Shown: in pieces, positions 23,038 to 32,199 of the stretch
Position numbering within the stretch: the stretch's first letter is position 1
How the letters are laid out: each line of letters opens with the position of its first letter
From: JAICYJ01 sp963766445
Lineage (GTDB): Bacteria; Actinomycetota; Thermoleophilia; Gaiellales; JAICJC01
Length of the DNA stretch: 64,000 bases
Direction: 5' to 3'
Assembly: GCA_963766445.1 (NCBI GenBank)
Contig: CAVXZW010000019.1
Coordinates: 124,001-188,000 of the forward strand
Made by a program: the position numbers and the translations under genes
The notes under the pieces: model-generated
What the model was told of the DNA's origin: nothing
The model's input: the letters and a program-made list of their open reading frames with translations, nothing else
Databases searched by the model: none

Positions 23038-25271
23038 TGCAGCGCCTCCAGCACCCGGCGGGGCGTGTAGGGCGCCTCGCGCAGCCGTAGCCCCAGCGCG
23101 TGGGCGACCGCGTTTCCGATGGCGCCCGGCGTTGGGATGATGGGCGGCTCGCCCAGCCCCTTGATGCCCAGCGCCAGCTCCGGGTCGGGCTCGCCCACGA
23201 ATCGGCACTCGACCTCGGGCAGGTCGGCCAGGGTCGGGATCTTGTAGTCCTCGAGGCCGGCGTTGACCACGGTGCCGGTGGTCGGATCGACCACCCGTTC
23301 CTCGCTGAGCGCGAAGCCGATGCCCTGCAGGATGCCGCCCAGCACCTGGCTGCGCGCGCCCATCGGGTTGACCACGCGGCCGATGTCGTGCACCGCGACC
23401 ACCCTTTCGACCGTGATCAGGCCGGTGAGCGTGTCCACCGCCACCTGCGCGATCTGGCAGCCGAACGTGTTCACGGCCATGCCGTCCGGGTTGGGCGCGC
23501 GCGACCCCGACCCGGTCACCCACGCGTTTCCGAGCTTCTCGGTGACGTCGTGGATGGGCCGCCGCAGGGTGCCGTCGGTCGATCGCACCTCGCCCTCGGT
23601 CAGCTCCAGGTCGGAGGCCGCGATCTCGAACATGTCGGCGGCCAGCTCCAGCAGCTGCGTGCGCACGTGGTGGCCGGCCGATCGCACCGCGGGAGCCACC
23701 GACGCAAGCGTCATCGAGCCGCCCGAGAACGGCCCGTGCCCGGCCAGGTCGGTGTCGCCGGTGCGGACCTTGACCTGGTCGGGGCGGATCCCCAGCCGCT
23801 CGGCCAGCACCACCGCGCAGGCGGTCGTCACGCCGGTGCCCAGGTCCTGCATGCCGACCGTCAGCACCGGCTTGGCATCGCTTCCGATGCGCACGTCCGC
23901 GTAGGCGGGCGGCCCGCCGCCGCCCCACCAGTACTGGCTGGCGCAGCCCATGCCGCGCCGCACGCGGCCCTCCGAGCGGAGCTCGTCACGAGTGTCCCAG
24001 CCGGCCAGCTCGGCCGCCAGGTCGTAGCTCTCCAGCAGGCGCTTGGACGTGTACGGGCGGCCGGTGGAGGGGTCGACGTCGGCGTGGTTGCGGCGGCGCA
24101 GCTCCAGCGGGTCGAGGCCGGCCGCCTCGGCCAGCTCGTCCAGCGCCTGCTCGAACGCCCACGTTCCCTCCATCACACCCGGCGCGCGGAAGGCCGCCGC
24201 GGGCCCAAGGTTGAGCCGCATCGGTAGCGTCATCAGGTGCTGGTGCTCGCAGGCGTAGACCGACTTGACGGGCTCCAGCACCGGGTAGGCCCAACCGCCT
24301 GTGCCCAGGCCCATCACGGCCGATGCCTCCACGGCCCGCAGCCGCCCGTCGCGGCCGGCACCGATCGTGAAGCTGAACCGGGCCGGCGTGCGGTAGCCGG
24401 TGCTCAGGTTCTCGTCGCGGCGGCTCAGCACCAGCCGCACCGGGCGGCCCGCCCGGCGCGACAGCTCGGCCGCGATCACCCCCTCGGGCCCGCAGCCGAA
24501 CTTGGAGCCGAAGCCGCCGCCCATGAAGTGGCAGATCACGCGGACGTGCTCCTGGTCGAGCCCGAACGAGCCGCACAGCTGCGAGCGCGCCTGGTAGATG
24601 CCCTGCGTCGAGCTCCACAGCGTCAGCCCGTCGGGACGCCAGTCGGCCACCGCGCAGTGCGGCTCCATCGAGTTGTGGAGCTGGGCCGGGGCCAGGTAGT
24701 CGCTGGTGACCGTCAGCTCGGCGGCGGCCAGCGCCGCCTCGGCGTCACCGCGCTCGTATTCGACCGGGTCGTCCTGGAAGGTCTGGTTCTCGAGCGACTG
24801 GTCGAGGTCGACGACAAACCCGAGCGGCTCCCACTGCGGGTCGAGCGCGGCCATGGCCTCGTCCGCCGCCTCGGGCGTCTCGGCGGCGATCGCGGCTACC
24901 GCGGCGCCGCCGTACGGCGGCTCGGAGTGCAGCACCGTCGCGCCGTCGAACGGCGGGCAGTCACCGGGTCCGATCACGGCGCGCACGCCCGGCACAGCGC
25001 GGGCGGCCTCCAGCGATATCGATGCCAGGCGCGCGTTGGCGTAGGGGCTGCGCAGCACCGTCGCCTCGAGCTGGCCGGGCAGCTGCATGTCGGACGTGTA
25101 GCGGGCCGACCCCGACAGGCGGGCACCGGCGGTGAGGCGGGTGGTCGGCTCGCCGACGACACCGGGCGGCTGATCGGCCGGCCACTCCGGTGTCGAGTCC
25201 TCCTCGACGAGCGTCCAGCGCACCTCCGTGCGGCCCTCGACCACCGCTTCGGTCTTGATCAGACGAGCCAC
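23034..25271 (-). CDS. molybdenum hydroxylase large (Mo-cofactor) subunit, XdhA/CoxL-like
   Basis: A 745-residue molybdopterin-binding catalytic subunit of the xanthine oxidase family, which hydroxylates a carbon with oxygen from water. Landmarks are GSARYTSDMQLPGQLEATVLRSPYANA at the start of the domain, the cofactor motif FMGGGFGSKFG near residue 245, GTWAFEQALDELAEAAGLDPLELRRRN, and GIKGLGEPPIIP near the end with the catalytic Glu. The CO dehydrogenase AYxCSFR loop is absent, so it is not an aerobic CO dehydrogenase. Substrate unknown (a purine, aldehyde or N-heterocycle). The GTG start shares a base with the stop of the 2Fe-2S gene. Confidence 0.9.
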   Translation of the reverse strand: MARLIKTEAVVEGRTEVRWTLVEEDSTPEWPADQPPGVVGEPTTRLTAGARLSGSARYTSDMQLPGQLEATVLRSPYANARLASISLEAARAVPGVRAVIGPGDCPPFDGATVLHSEPPYGGAAVAAIAAETPEAADEAMAALDPQWEPLGFVVDLDQSLENQTFQDDPVEYERGDAEAALAAAELTVTSDYLAPAQLHNSMEPHCAVADWRPDGLTLWSSTQGIYQARSQLCGSFGLDQEHVRVICHFMGGGFGSKFGCGPEGVIAAELSRRAGRPVRLVLSRRDENLSTGYRTPARFSFTIGAGRDGRLRAVEASAVMGLGTGGWAYPVLEPVKSVYACEHQHLMTLPMRLNLGPAAAFRAPGVMEGTWAFEQALDELAEAAGLDPLELRRRNHADVDPSTGRPYTSKRLLESYDLAAELAGWDTRDELRSEGRVRRGMGCASQYWWGGGGPPAYADVRIGSDAKPVLTVGMQDLGTGVTTACAVVLAERLGIRPDQVKVRTGDTDLAGHGPFSGGSMTLASVAPAVRSAGHHVRTQLLELAADMFEIAASDLELTEGEVRSTDGTLRRPIHDVTEKLGNAWVTGSGSRAPNPDGMAVNTFGCQIAQVAVDTLTGLITVERVVAVHDIGRVVNPMGARSQVLGGILQGIGFALSEERVVDPTTGTVVNAGLEDYKIPTLADLPEVECRFVGEPDPELALGIKGLGEPPIIPTPGAIGNAVAHALGLRLREAPYTPRRVLEALQ

Positions 25272-25729
25272 TACGTGGCCGTTCCGTCGCCGGCTCGTGC
25301 CACCGCCAGGGCGATGCCCTCGTACGCCCCGCATCGGCAGAGGTTGCCGCTCATCGCGGTCACGATCTCATCCGCGCTGGGGTGCGGCGTCCGCTCCAGC
25401 AACGCCAGCGCAGACATCAGCTGGCCGGGCGTGCAGAACCCGCACTGGAGGCCGTCCTCTTCGGTGAAGGCCCGGCGCAGGCGATCGAGCAGGTCGCCCT
25501 CCGCCTCGACCGTGCGCACCGACGCCCCGTCGCAGGCCGCGGCCAGCGTCAGACAGGACAACACGGGACGGTCGTCCACCAGCACCGTGCAGCTGCCGCA
25601 CGTGCCCTCGCCGCAGGCGACCTTGGTGCCGGTGAGCTGCAACCGCTCGCGCAGCACTTCCGACAGCGGCTCCGCCGCCGGTGCGTCGACCCGGTAGCTG
25701 TTCCCGTTCACCTCGAGCTCGACCTGCAT
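25271..25729 (-). CDS. molybdenum hydroxylase 2Fe-2S subunit (CoxS-like)
   Basis: A 152-residue electron-transfer subunit with two [2Fe-2S] clusters. The plant-ferredoxin-like cluster uses Cys39, Cys44, Cys47 and Cys59 (VACGEGTCGSCTVL); the second uses Cys96, Cys99, Cys131 and Cys133 (QCGFCTPGQ, NLCRCGAYEG). It is the first gene of the three-gene operon. TAGGTT lies 7 bases before the ATG on this strand, so the mRNA is probably leaderless. Confidence 0.94.
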   Translation of the reverse strand: MQVELEVNGNSYRVDAPAAEPLSEVLRERLQLTGTKVACGEGTCGSCTVLVDDRPVLSCLTLAAACDGASVRTVEAEGDLLDRLRRAFTEEDGLQCGFCTPGQLMSALALLERTPHPSADEIVTAMSGNLCRCGAYEGIALAVARAGDGTAT

Positions 25730-25736
25730 GGTTTGA

Positions 25737-25742
25737 AACCTA
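25737..25742 (-). promoter_or_regulatory. -10 box of the molybdenum hydroxylase operon
   Basis: On the minus strand TAGGTT is followed by TCAAACC and the ATG: 7-base spacing, no ribosome binding site. Confidence 0.5.
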
Positions 25743-25793
25743 CCAGCGGCTGCAGCGGCTTCCGCAATCTCGACCCGAGAGGGGGTGCCCTGC

Positions 25794-25799
25794 TAGCGT
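25794..25799 (+). promoter_or_regulatory. -10 box before the SNF2 helicase gene
   Basis: TAGCGT lies 8 bases before the TTG at 25808 and decides that start, since no ATG fits the N-terminus. Confidence 0.45.
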
Positions 25800-25807
25800 T
25801 TCTCGGT

Positions 25808-28511
25808 TTGAGTCTGCCATCGACATCGACCGCGCGCCGCGCACCGCTGGAGCTGACGTTCGTCCCCCGCGGGGCCGAAGAGCCGCTCATGGGTTTCTAC
25901 TCGGTGTCACCCCTGACACCGGGTGGCTGGAGCTCCCTGCTCGACGATCGCGGGTTGCCCCACAACCTGCGGCGGCTGCCGGTCACGATCGTGGCCAACG
26001 GCGGCGAACGGGTCGTGGACACGCGTTGCTTGCCAATGCTGCCGGCGCTGGCATACCTGCTGGCCGAGCCGGAGGGGTCTGAGGACGGCGAGCAGGCCAG
26101 CGCATCGCTGCGCGCATGGAGGCTGGTGGCCCGGCTGACCGAGCGCGTGGTCGAGGCGGGCGGCGATCCGCCACCGCTCGACCGGTTCGCGGCCGCCTTC
26201 CCGCCCCTGGCGCACGCCGCCGTGGCCGACCACGGCGAGGAGCCCTCGACCGTCAGCGCGGTGTCCGCCGTCGAGCAGTTCGTGCGCGCCTCGATGCGGG
26301 CACTTGCAGCTGCGGTGCGCGACCCGCGACAGCTGACCGCCCCGGACAGCCACCATGAGGCGATCGATCTGTCGGTGCTGCAGCCGGCGCTGCGCACCGT
26401 CGCGCCCGACCTGGGCGCCGTGGCGCCGGTCGTGAACCTACGCCGTTCGCTCGATCCGCTGGAGCTGGTGCTGCAGCTGCCCGCGGATCCGTCCGGCAAC
26501 TGGCCCCTGCACGTCACGCCGATCGACCCGGGCCGGATCGGGCGCGCCGCCAACATCCTGCCTGCGCTGTCCCGGATGCAGGACGGCCGCGTGGATTTGA
26601 CGCTGGCGCAGGTCGCCGACCTGCGGGCGGCCGTTCCCGCGCTCGAGTTCGCGGGCGCGTCGGTGCGCCTCCCCGACGAGCTCCGCCAGAAGGAGGAGCT
26701 GGACCTGGAGCAGGCTGGGTTGTCGTTCGCGCCCGGGCCGCTGTCACTGGGCGGCGTGGTGGAGTACGACCTGCACGCGGCGCTGGGCGGCCGGCAGATC
26801 AGCGACGAGGAGTTCCGCGCCCTGGCAGCCGCCACGCAGCCGCTGGTGCGCATCGGCGGCGAGTGGACGCTGCTCGGCGACAAGGCGCTGCGGCGGGCGC
26901 GGCAGCTGGCACAGCTGGCGTTGCACTCGCCCGGCATCCCGGCGCTGACGGCTCTGGGAGCGACGCTGGCGGGGCGGGCCGAGCTGCGCGGGTTCGAGAT
27001 GGAGGTCGACTCGGCGCGCTCGACGGAGCTCGAGCAGCTGGCCGCGGAGCTGCGCGACCCCGGGCTGCGCGAGCCGGTCGAGACCGGCGAGGGGTTCCAC
27101 GGCGTGCTGCGCCCGTACCAGGAGAGCGGCCTGGGCTGGTTGGTGGGGATGCGCAGGCTGGGCCTGGGCGCGCTGCTGGCCGACGACATGGGCCTGGGCA
27201 AGACGGTGCAGCTGATCGCCTACCTGCTGGAGCGCTCCGACCAGGCGGAATCGCCGGCGCTGATCGTGTGCCCGGCATCCGTGCTCGGCAACTGGCGTCG
27301 CGAGCTGGGGCGGTTTGCCCCCGACCTGTCAGTGCACCTGCACCACGGGCCCGACCGCACGCATCACATCGACGACCTGACCGGCCACGACGTGGTGCTG
27401 ACCTCCTACTCGCTGCTGCCGCGCGACCGGCGGCTGCTGGGCGAGGCGGAGTGGCGGGTGCTGGTGCTGGACGAGGCGCAGCAGGTCAAGAACCCGCTCA
27501 CGCGCGGAGCGCAGGCGGCCCGCGCGCTGCCGGCCCGCCACCGGATCGCGCTCACGGGCACGCCGATCGAGAACCGGCTGGACGAGCTGTGGTCGATCCT
27601 GCACTTCCTCAACCCCGGCCTGCTCGGATACCCGCAGCGCCTTCCGCCGCCGCTACGCCACGCCGATCGAGCGGCACCGTGACGACGACGCGGCCGCGCG
27701 GCTGCGGCGGGTGACGGCGCCGTTCATCCTGCGCCGGCACAAGAGCGACCCATCGGTGCTGCCCGATCTGCCGCCGCGGCAGGAGTCGAACGAGTTCTGC
27801 ACGCTGACGGTGGAGCAGGCGGCGCTCTACCAGGCAACGATCGACGCGATGCTGGGCGTCGTGCGCGACGCCGCCGGCATCGAGCGCCGCGGACACGTGC
27901 TGGCGCTCCTGACCCGGCTCAAGCAGGTCTGCAACCACCCCGCCCAGGCGCTGAGCAAGCCTGGCCACATGGCCGGCCGGTCGGGAAAGCTCGACCGGCT
28001 CACCGAGATGCTGGTCGAGGCGGTGGACGAGGGCGACAGCGCCCTGGTGTTCACACAGTACGCGGTGATGGGCCGGATGCTGTCGGAGCACCTCACACGC
28101 GAGCTCGAGATCGAGCGCCTCTACCTGGACGGCTCCACGCCGGTGGCCGAGCGCGAGCGGATGGTGGATGCGTTCCAGGCTCCCGGCGGCGAGCCGCGCG
28201 TGCTGGTGATGTCGCTGCGGGCGGGCGGCCTGGGGCTGAACCTGACCAATGCCAGCCACGTCTTCCACTTCGACCGCTGGTGGAACCCGGCGGTCGAGGA
28301 CCAGGCATCCGACCGGGCGCACCGGATCGGCCAGACGCGGGTGGTGCAGGTACACCGCATGATCTGCGCCGGCACCATCGAGGAGCGGATCGACGAGCTG
28401 ATCGAGGCCAAGCGCGGGCTGGCCACGAGCATCGTCGACCGGGGCGTGGAGACCGCGATCAGCGAGCTGTCCGACGACGAGCTCGCGGATCTGGTCGAAT
28501 TGCGTCAATGA
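25808..28511 (+). CDS. SNF2/RapA-family DEAD-like helicase (frameshifted)
   Basis: About 900 residues: an N-terminal region resembling the bacterial SNF2-associated domain (to about 430), then the two ATPase lobes. Visible are DDMGLGKTVQ (Lys465), a DEAQ box at Asp555 in VLVLDEAQQVKN, LTGTPIENRLDELWSIL, and in the second lobe VFTQYAVMG, LVMSLRAGGLGLNLTNASHVFHFDRWWNPAVEDQASDRAHRIGQ. The frame breaks near 27640, where CGCCTTCC seems to hold an extra C; repaired, it reads PQRFRRRYATPIERHRDDDA. A DNA translocase or remodelling role is likely. The M20 gene overlaps its stop by 4 bases. Confidence 0.88.
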
Positions 28512-29578
28512 TGGCCTCCGTCGACATGCTGCGGCGGCTGGTGGAGATGGAGAGTCCCACCGGAGACGCCGCACGGATGTCCCACATCCGCTCGTTCCTG
28601 GCGGCCGAGCTGACGGCGCTGGGAGGCGACGCGTCGCCGCGCGGCGAGCACCTGCTGGCACGGTTCGGCCAGCAGCGCGCGGGCGAGACGATCGTGCTCG
28701 TTGCCCACATGGACACCGTCTGGCCGGTAGGGACGTTGCAGCGGATGCCGTTCTCGGTGTCGGGGGACGCGGCCCACGGGCCGGGGGCGCTGGACATGAA
28801 GGGCGGGATCGTGGTGATGCTGGAGGCGATCCGGCGCTCGGGGCCGCCGCCGCGGCCGCTGGCGGTGCTGCTGACCGCCGACGAGGAGATCGGCAGCCCC
28901 ACCGGCCGGCCGCTGGTGGAGGAGGTCTCGGCGCAGGCCCACGCGGTGCTGGTGGTGGAGCCGCCGGTGCGCGACGGCACCATCACCACCAGGCGCTCGG
29001 GGCTGGCCCGCTACCAGCTGCGGATCCGCGGCCAGGCGGCCCACGCCGGGCACCAGGGCGGCGGCGTCTCGGCGGTATCCGAGCTGGCCCACCAGACGCT
29101 GGTGCTGAACGGCCTGGTCGACGACGAGCGCGGCGTGCGGGTGAACGTCGGTCAGGTGGGCGGCGGCACCGGTGACAACGTGGTCGCGGCCGAGGCCTGG
29201 GCACGGGTGGATGCGCGCGCCTGGACGGCTCCCGAGCAGCAGCAGCTGGAGCGGGCGATCCGGGGGCTGCGGCCGGTGCTGGAGGGGGCCACGATCGAGG
29301 TCGCGGGCGGGATCACACGGCCGCCGATGATCCCCAGCGACGAGTCGGCCGAGCTGGCCGCGCGAGCGGTCGAGATCGCGGCCGGGCTCGGCCAGCCGCT
29401 GTCGGAGAACGCCTCAGGCGGCGGCTCCGACGGCAACTTCGCGGCCGCGGTGGGCGCGCCGGTGATCGACGGCCTGGGCCCGATCGGGGTCGGCGCCCAC
29501 GCCGACGACGAGCGCGTGTCGCTGCGCTCGATCGAGCAGCGAAGCGAGCTGCTGGCCGCGCTGCTCGCCCAGCTCTGA
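28508..29578 (+). CDS. M20 family peptidase, carboxypeptidase G2-like
   Basis: A 356-residue zinc metallopeptidase. Metal and catalytic motifs are LVAHMDTVWPVG (His and Asp near 70), HGPGALDMKGGIVVMLEAI, and LTADEEIGSPTGRPLVEE with the Glu-Glu pair near 128; the C-terminal ligand is in GPIGVGAHADDERV. The pattern resembles glutamate carboxypeptidase/CPG2, which splits C-terminal glutamate from folates or peptides. It is not the same subgroup as the M20 gene at the left end. ATGA overlap with the helicase stop suggests cotranscription, although the functional link is unclear. Confidence 0.88.
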   Translation: MMASVDMLRRLVEMESPTGDAARMSHIRSFLAAELTALGGDASPRGEHLLARFGQQRAGETIVLVAHMDTVWPVGTLQRMPFSVSGDAAHGPGALDMKGGIVVMLEAIRRSGPPPRPLAVLLTADEEIGSPTGRPLVEEVSAQAHAVLVVEPPVRDGTITTRRSGLARYQLRIRGQAAHAGHQGGGVSAVSELAHQTLVLNGLVDDERGVRVNVGQVGGGTGDNVVAAEAWARVDARAWTAPEQQQLERAIRGLRPVLEGATIEVAGGITRPPMIPSDESAELAARAVEIAAGLGQPLSENASGGGSDGNFAAAVGAPVIDGLGPIGVGAHADDERVSLRSIEQRSELLAALLAQL

Positions 29579-29598
29579 GCGGCTGGTGGTGATAGAGA

Positions 29599-29650
29599 GG
29601 TGCCGGGCACCGTCGTAACACGCGTGACGGTGCCGTGACGTCGCCGTGAC
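29599..29650. repeat. hairpin-plus-iteron intergenic element, copy B
   Basis: The palindrome GGTGCCGGGCACC (29599-29611) is followed by GTGAC at 29624, 29635 and 29646, exactly 11 bases apart. Twenty bases around the palindrome (29597-29616) are identical to copy C. The outer stem is poorly preserved here. Confidence 0.6.
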
Positions 29651-29667
29651 AGCCGCCGGCCGGCGGG

Positions 29668-29729
29668 GTGGAACGGAGGTGCCGGGCACCGTCGTTCCAC
29701 ACGTTGCACGGACGTGACTGTTCCGTGAC
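29668..29729. repeat. hairpin-plus-iteron intergenic element, copy C
   Basis: GTGGAACG (29668-29675) pairs with CGTTCCAC (29693-29700) around the GGTGCCGGGCACC core. Iterons follow at 11-base steps: GTTGC 29703, GTGAC 29714, GTGAC 29725. It ends three bases before the stop of the convergent lyase gene, so it could also end transcription from either side. Confidence 0.6.
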
Positions 29730-29732
29730 GCG

Positions 29733-30510
29733 TCAGGCGACCGGTCGCACCCAGTCCGGCAGCGAGCCGCCGGCCAGCAGATCGGCGCCCGCGTCGAGCA
29801 GCGCGGTCAGCGCCAGCCTCTGCGTCCAGGGACCGAACGAGATGCGGGCCACGCCCATCGCCTCCAGCTCCGAGCCGGCCGGGAAGCCGGGCCCGGCCAG
29901 CACGCTCAGCTTCCGATGCCCGATGGCCGCGACCAGCGCCTCGATCTCGGCGACCTGCAGGCGCCCGGGCACGAACACGCAGGTGGCGCCGGCGTCCAGG
30001 AACGCGCGGCCGCGGGCCACGGCATCCTCCAGCAGCTCGCCGCGGTCGCGGTCGCCGCCGCGCAGGTAGGCGTCGGTGCGCGCGTTCAGCGCGAACGGAA
30101 CGCCTTCGCCCTCGGCCGCAGCCACGGCCGCGGCCATCATCGCTGTCGCGTCCGGCAACGGCCGCATCTGGTCCTCGATGTTCGCGCCGACCGCGCCCAC
30201 CGCGATCGCGCGCCGCACCGTCTCCCCGACGTCGCCGTACCCGGCTTCGAGGTCGGCGCTGACCGGCAGGTCGACCGCCGCTGCGATCCGACCGACGGCG
30301 TCGATCATCAGGTCGCGCGGGATCTGCTCGCCGTCGCGGTAGCCGTGCGCCTCGGCGATCGAGTGGCTGGCCGTCGCCAGCGCCCGGCAGTCGGGCAGCT
30401 CGGCCACGAGCCTGGCGGTGACCGCGTCCCACACGTTCACCATCACCAACAGCGCCTCGTCGTCGTGCAGACGGCGCAGCCGCTCGCCCCTGGCCGCCCC
30501 CGGCGCTCAT
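29733..30510 (-). CDS. isocitrate lyase/PEP mutase superfamily protein (frameshift near start)
   Basis: A protein of about 258 residues in the PEP mutase/2-methylisocitrate lyase group. Features are VNVWDAVTARLVAE, SADLEAGYGD with the metal-binding Asp/Glu, GVGANIED-like GAVGANIEDQ, and ALNARTDAYL. The usual active-site KKCGH of isocitrate lyase is absent, as in short members of unknown substrate. The natural start is probably ATG 30510, overlapping the pntB stop as ATGA. An extra base in a GGGG run (30487-30490) throws the first residues out of frame; otherwise TTG 30449 must be used. The rest is intact. Confidence 0.8.
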
Positions 30511-31901
30511 ACCGCCTTGACCGCGCTGACGAGGTTCATGATCGACTCCTTGGCGTCGCCGAACAGCATCGTCGTCTTGGGGTCGTAGAACAGCTCGTTC
30601 TCGATCCCCGCGAAGCCGGTGTTCATGCTGCGCTTGAGCACCACCACGGCCGCCGAGCGGTCGACGTTCAGCACCGGCATGCCGTAGATCGGGCTGCCCG
30701 GCGTGTTGTTCGCCGCCGGGTTGACGACGTCGTTGGCGCCGATCACCAGCGACACGTCGGTGCGCGGGAACTCGTCGTTGATGTCGTCCATCTCGTACAG
30801 CTGCGTGTAGGGCACATCCGCCTCGGCCAGCAGCACGTTCATGTGGCCGGGCATGCGTCCCGCCACCGGGTGGATCGCGTAGCGCACGTCGACCCCGCGC
30901 CGCTCGAGCTGGTCGGCCAGCTCGCGCACGTTGTGCTGGGCCTGAGCCACGGCCAGGCCGTAGCCGGGGACGATCACCACCCGCCGCGCGTAGGCCAGCA
31001 TCACGGCCACGTCGTCGGGGCTGGTGGCGCGCACCTGCCCGCCGGACGCGCCGACCGCGGCCGCCTCGCCGCCGCCACCGGTGCCGAACGCGCCGAACAC
31101 CACGTTTGCGATCGACCGGTTCATGGCCGCGCCCATCATCCGCGTCAGCATCATGCCCGAGGCGCCCACCAGCGCGCCCGAGATGATCAGGGCGTTGTTG
31201 TGCAGCACGAAGCCGGTAGCCGCGGCCGCCAGCCCGGTGAACGAGTTCAGCAGCGAGATCACCACCGGCATGTCGGCGCCGCCGATCGCCATCACCATGA
31301 TCACGCCCAGCAGCAGCGACAGCACCATCGCCAGCGCCAGCACGCCCTCGCTCTGGCTGCCCACGTACTGCGAGGCGGCCAGGCCCAGCACGGCGAGGAA
31401 CAGCACCGCGTTCACCAGCTTCTGGCCCGGCATCGTGACGGGGCTGCCCGTGATCAGCTCCTGCAGCTTGCCGAACGCGACCATCGAGCCGGCGAAGCTG
31501 ACCGATCCCACGATCGCCGAGAACAGCGTCGATGTGACGGCGTCGTTGGCCAGCGACAGGGTCGAGGAGGTGGCGATGTGGTACTCGCTGAAGGCGATCA
31601 GCGCCGCCGCGCCGCCGCCCACGCCGTTGAACAGCGCCACCATCTGCGGCATCGCCGTCATCTTGACCGCGCGCGCCGAGTAGGCGCCGATCGCCCCGCC
31701 GATCACCATGCCGGCGATGATCCAGGCCAGGTTGTGTGAGCCGGAGTCCCACAGCGTGACGGCGATCACGACCCCCATCGCGGCGGCCGCGACCTGGTTG
31801 CCGCGCACCGCCGTGCGCGGCGACGACAGCTGCTTCAGCCCGAAGATGAACAGGCAGGCGCAGGCCAGGTAGGCCAGGTCGAACGCGTTTCGCCTATCCA
31901 T
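30507..31901 (-). CDS. pntB: NAD(P) transhydrogenase subunit beta
   Basis: A 464-residue membrane subunit of the proton-translocating transhydrogenase, which drives NADP+ reduction by NADH. The first 260 residues form about nine membrane helices; the C-terminal soluble domain binds NADP(H), with VIVPGYGLAVAQAQHNVRELAD near 320 and HPVAGRMPGHMNVLLAEA following. Length and motifs fit PntB of the three-subunit type. Its start overlaps the end of pntAB by 8 bases, and a lyase-family gene overlaps its stop. Confidence 0.95.
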   Translation of the reverse strand: MDRRNAFDLAYLACACLFIFGLKQLSSPRTAVRGNQVAAAAMGVVIAVTLWDSGSHNLAWIIAGMVIGGAIGAYSARAVKMTAMPQMVALFNGVGGGAAALIAFSEYHIATSSTLSLANDAVTSTLFSAIVGSVSFAGSMVAFGKLQELITGSPVTMPGQKLVNAVLFLAVLGLAASQYVGSQSEGVLALAMVLSLLLGVIMVMAIGGADMPVVISLLNSFTGLAAAATGFVLHNNALIISGALVGASGMMLTRMMGAAMNRSIANVVFGAFGTGGGGEAAAVGASGGQVRATSPDDVAVMLAYARRVVIVPGYGLAVAQAQHNVRELADQLERRGVDVRYAIHPVAGRMPGHMNVLLAEADVPYTQLYEMDDINDEFPRTDVSLVIGANDVVNPAANNTPGSPIYGMPVLNVDRSAAVVVLKRSMNTGFAGIENELFYDPKTTMLFGDAKESIMNLVSAVKAV

Positions 31902-32199
31902 CGCCGTCCTTGCCCGGCGGCCGCGCCTTGAACATGTGCAGCATGCGGTCGGTGACCAGGAACCCGCCGGCCACGTTGATCGCGCCGAAGGCGACGGCGA
32001 TCGTGCCCAGCACCTCGACCAGCAGCGAGTCGGTCGACCCGACGACGATGATCGCGCCCACGATCACGATGCCGTGGATCGCGTTCGTGCCCGACATCAG
32101 CGGCGTGTGCAGCGTCGTCGGCACCTTCGAGATCACCTCGAAGCCGACGAACGCGGCCAGCACCAGCACCGTGATCTGCAGCACCAGCTCGTGGGTCAT
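31894..32199 (-). CDS. pntAB: NAD(P) transhydrogenase subunit alpha part 2
   Basis: A 101-residue membrane protein with three hydrophobic helices (LQITVLVLAAFVGFEVI, IHGIVIVGAIIVVGS, VLGTIAVAFGAINVAGGFLV) that completes the proton channel with PntB. The split of PntA into soluble and membrane polypeptides is as in Rhodospirillum and actinobacteria. The ATG overlaps the pntAA stop (ATGA), so all three subunits are coupled. Confidence 0.93.
   Translation of the reverse strand: MTHELVLQITVLVLAAFVGFEVISKVPTTLHTPLMSGTNAIHGIVIVGAIIVVGSTDSLLVEVLGTIAVAFGAINVAGGFLVTDRMLHMFKARPPGKDGDG

Noticed and set aside
22156..25729. Aerobic CO dehydrogenase (coxSLM)
   Set aside because: Gene order small-large-medium is the same, but the AYxCSFR active-site loop of true CoxL is not seen, so only a general xanthine dehydrogenase-family call is justified.
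25808..28511. SNF2 helicase plus M20 peptidase as a phage-defence module
   Set aside because: Some defence systems use SNF2 proteins, but there is no nuclease or other effector, no mobile element, and the neighbours are metabolic. The coupling looks incidental.
29152..31752. An 866-residue minus-strand frame across the peptidase end, repeats and pntB
   Set aside because: It crosses a different reading frame of pntB and intergenic repeats and reads as low-complexity Arg/Gly/Ala sequence; pntB itself is unmistakable.
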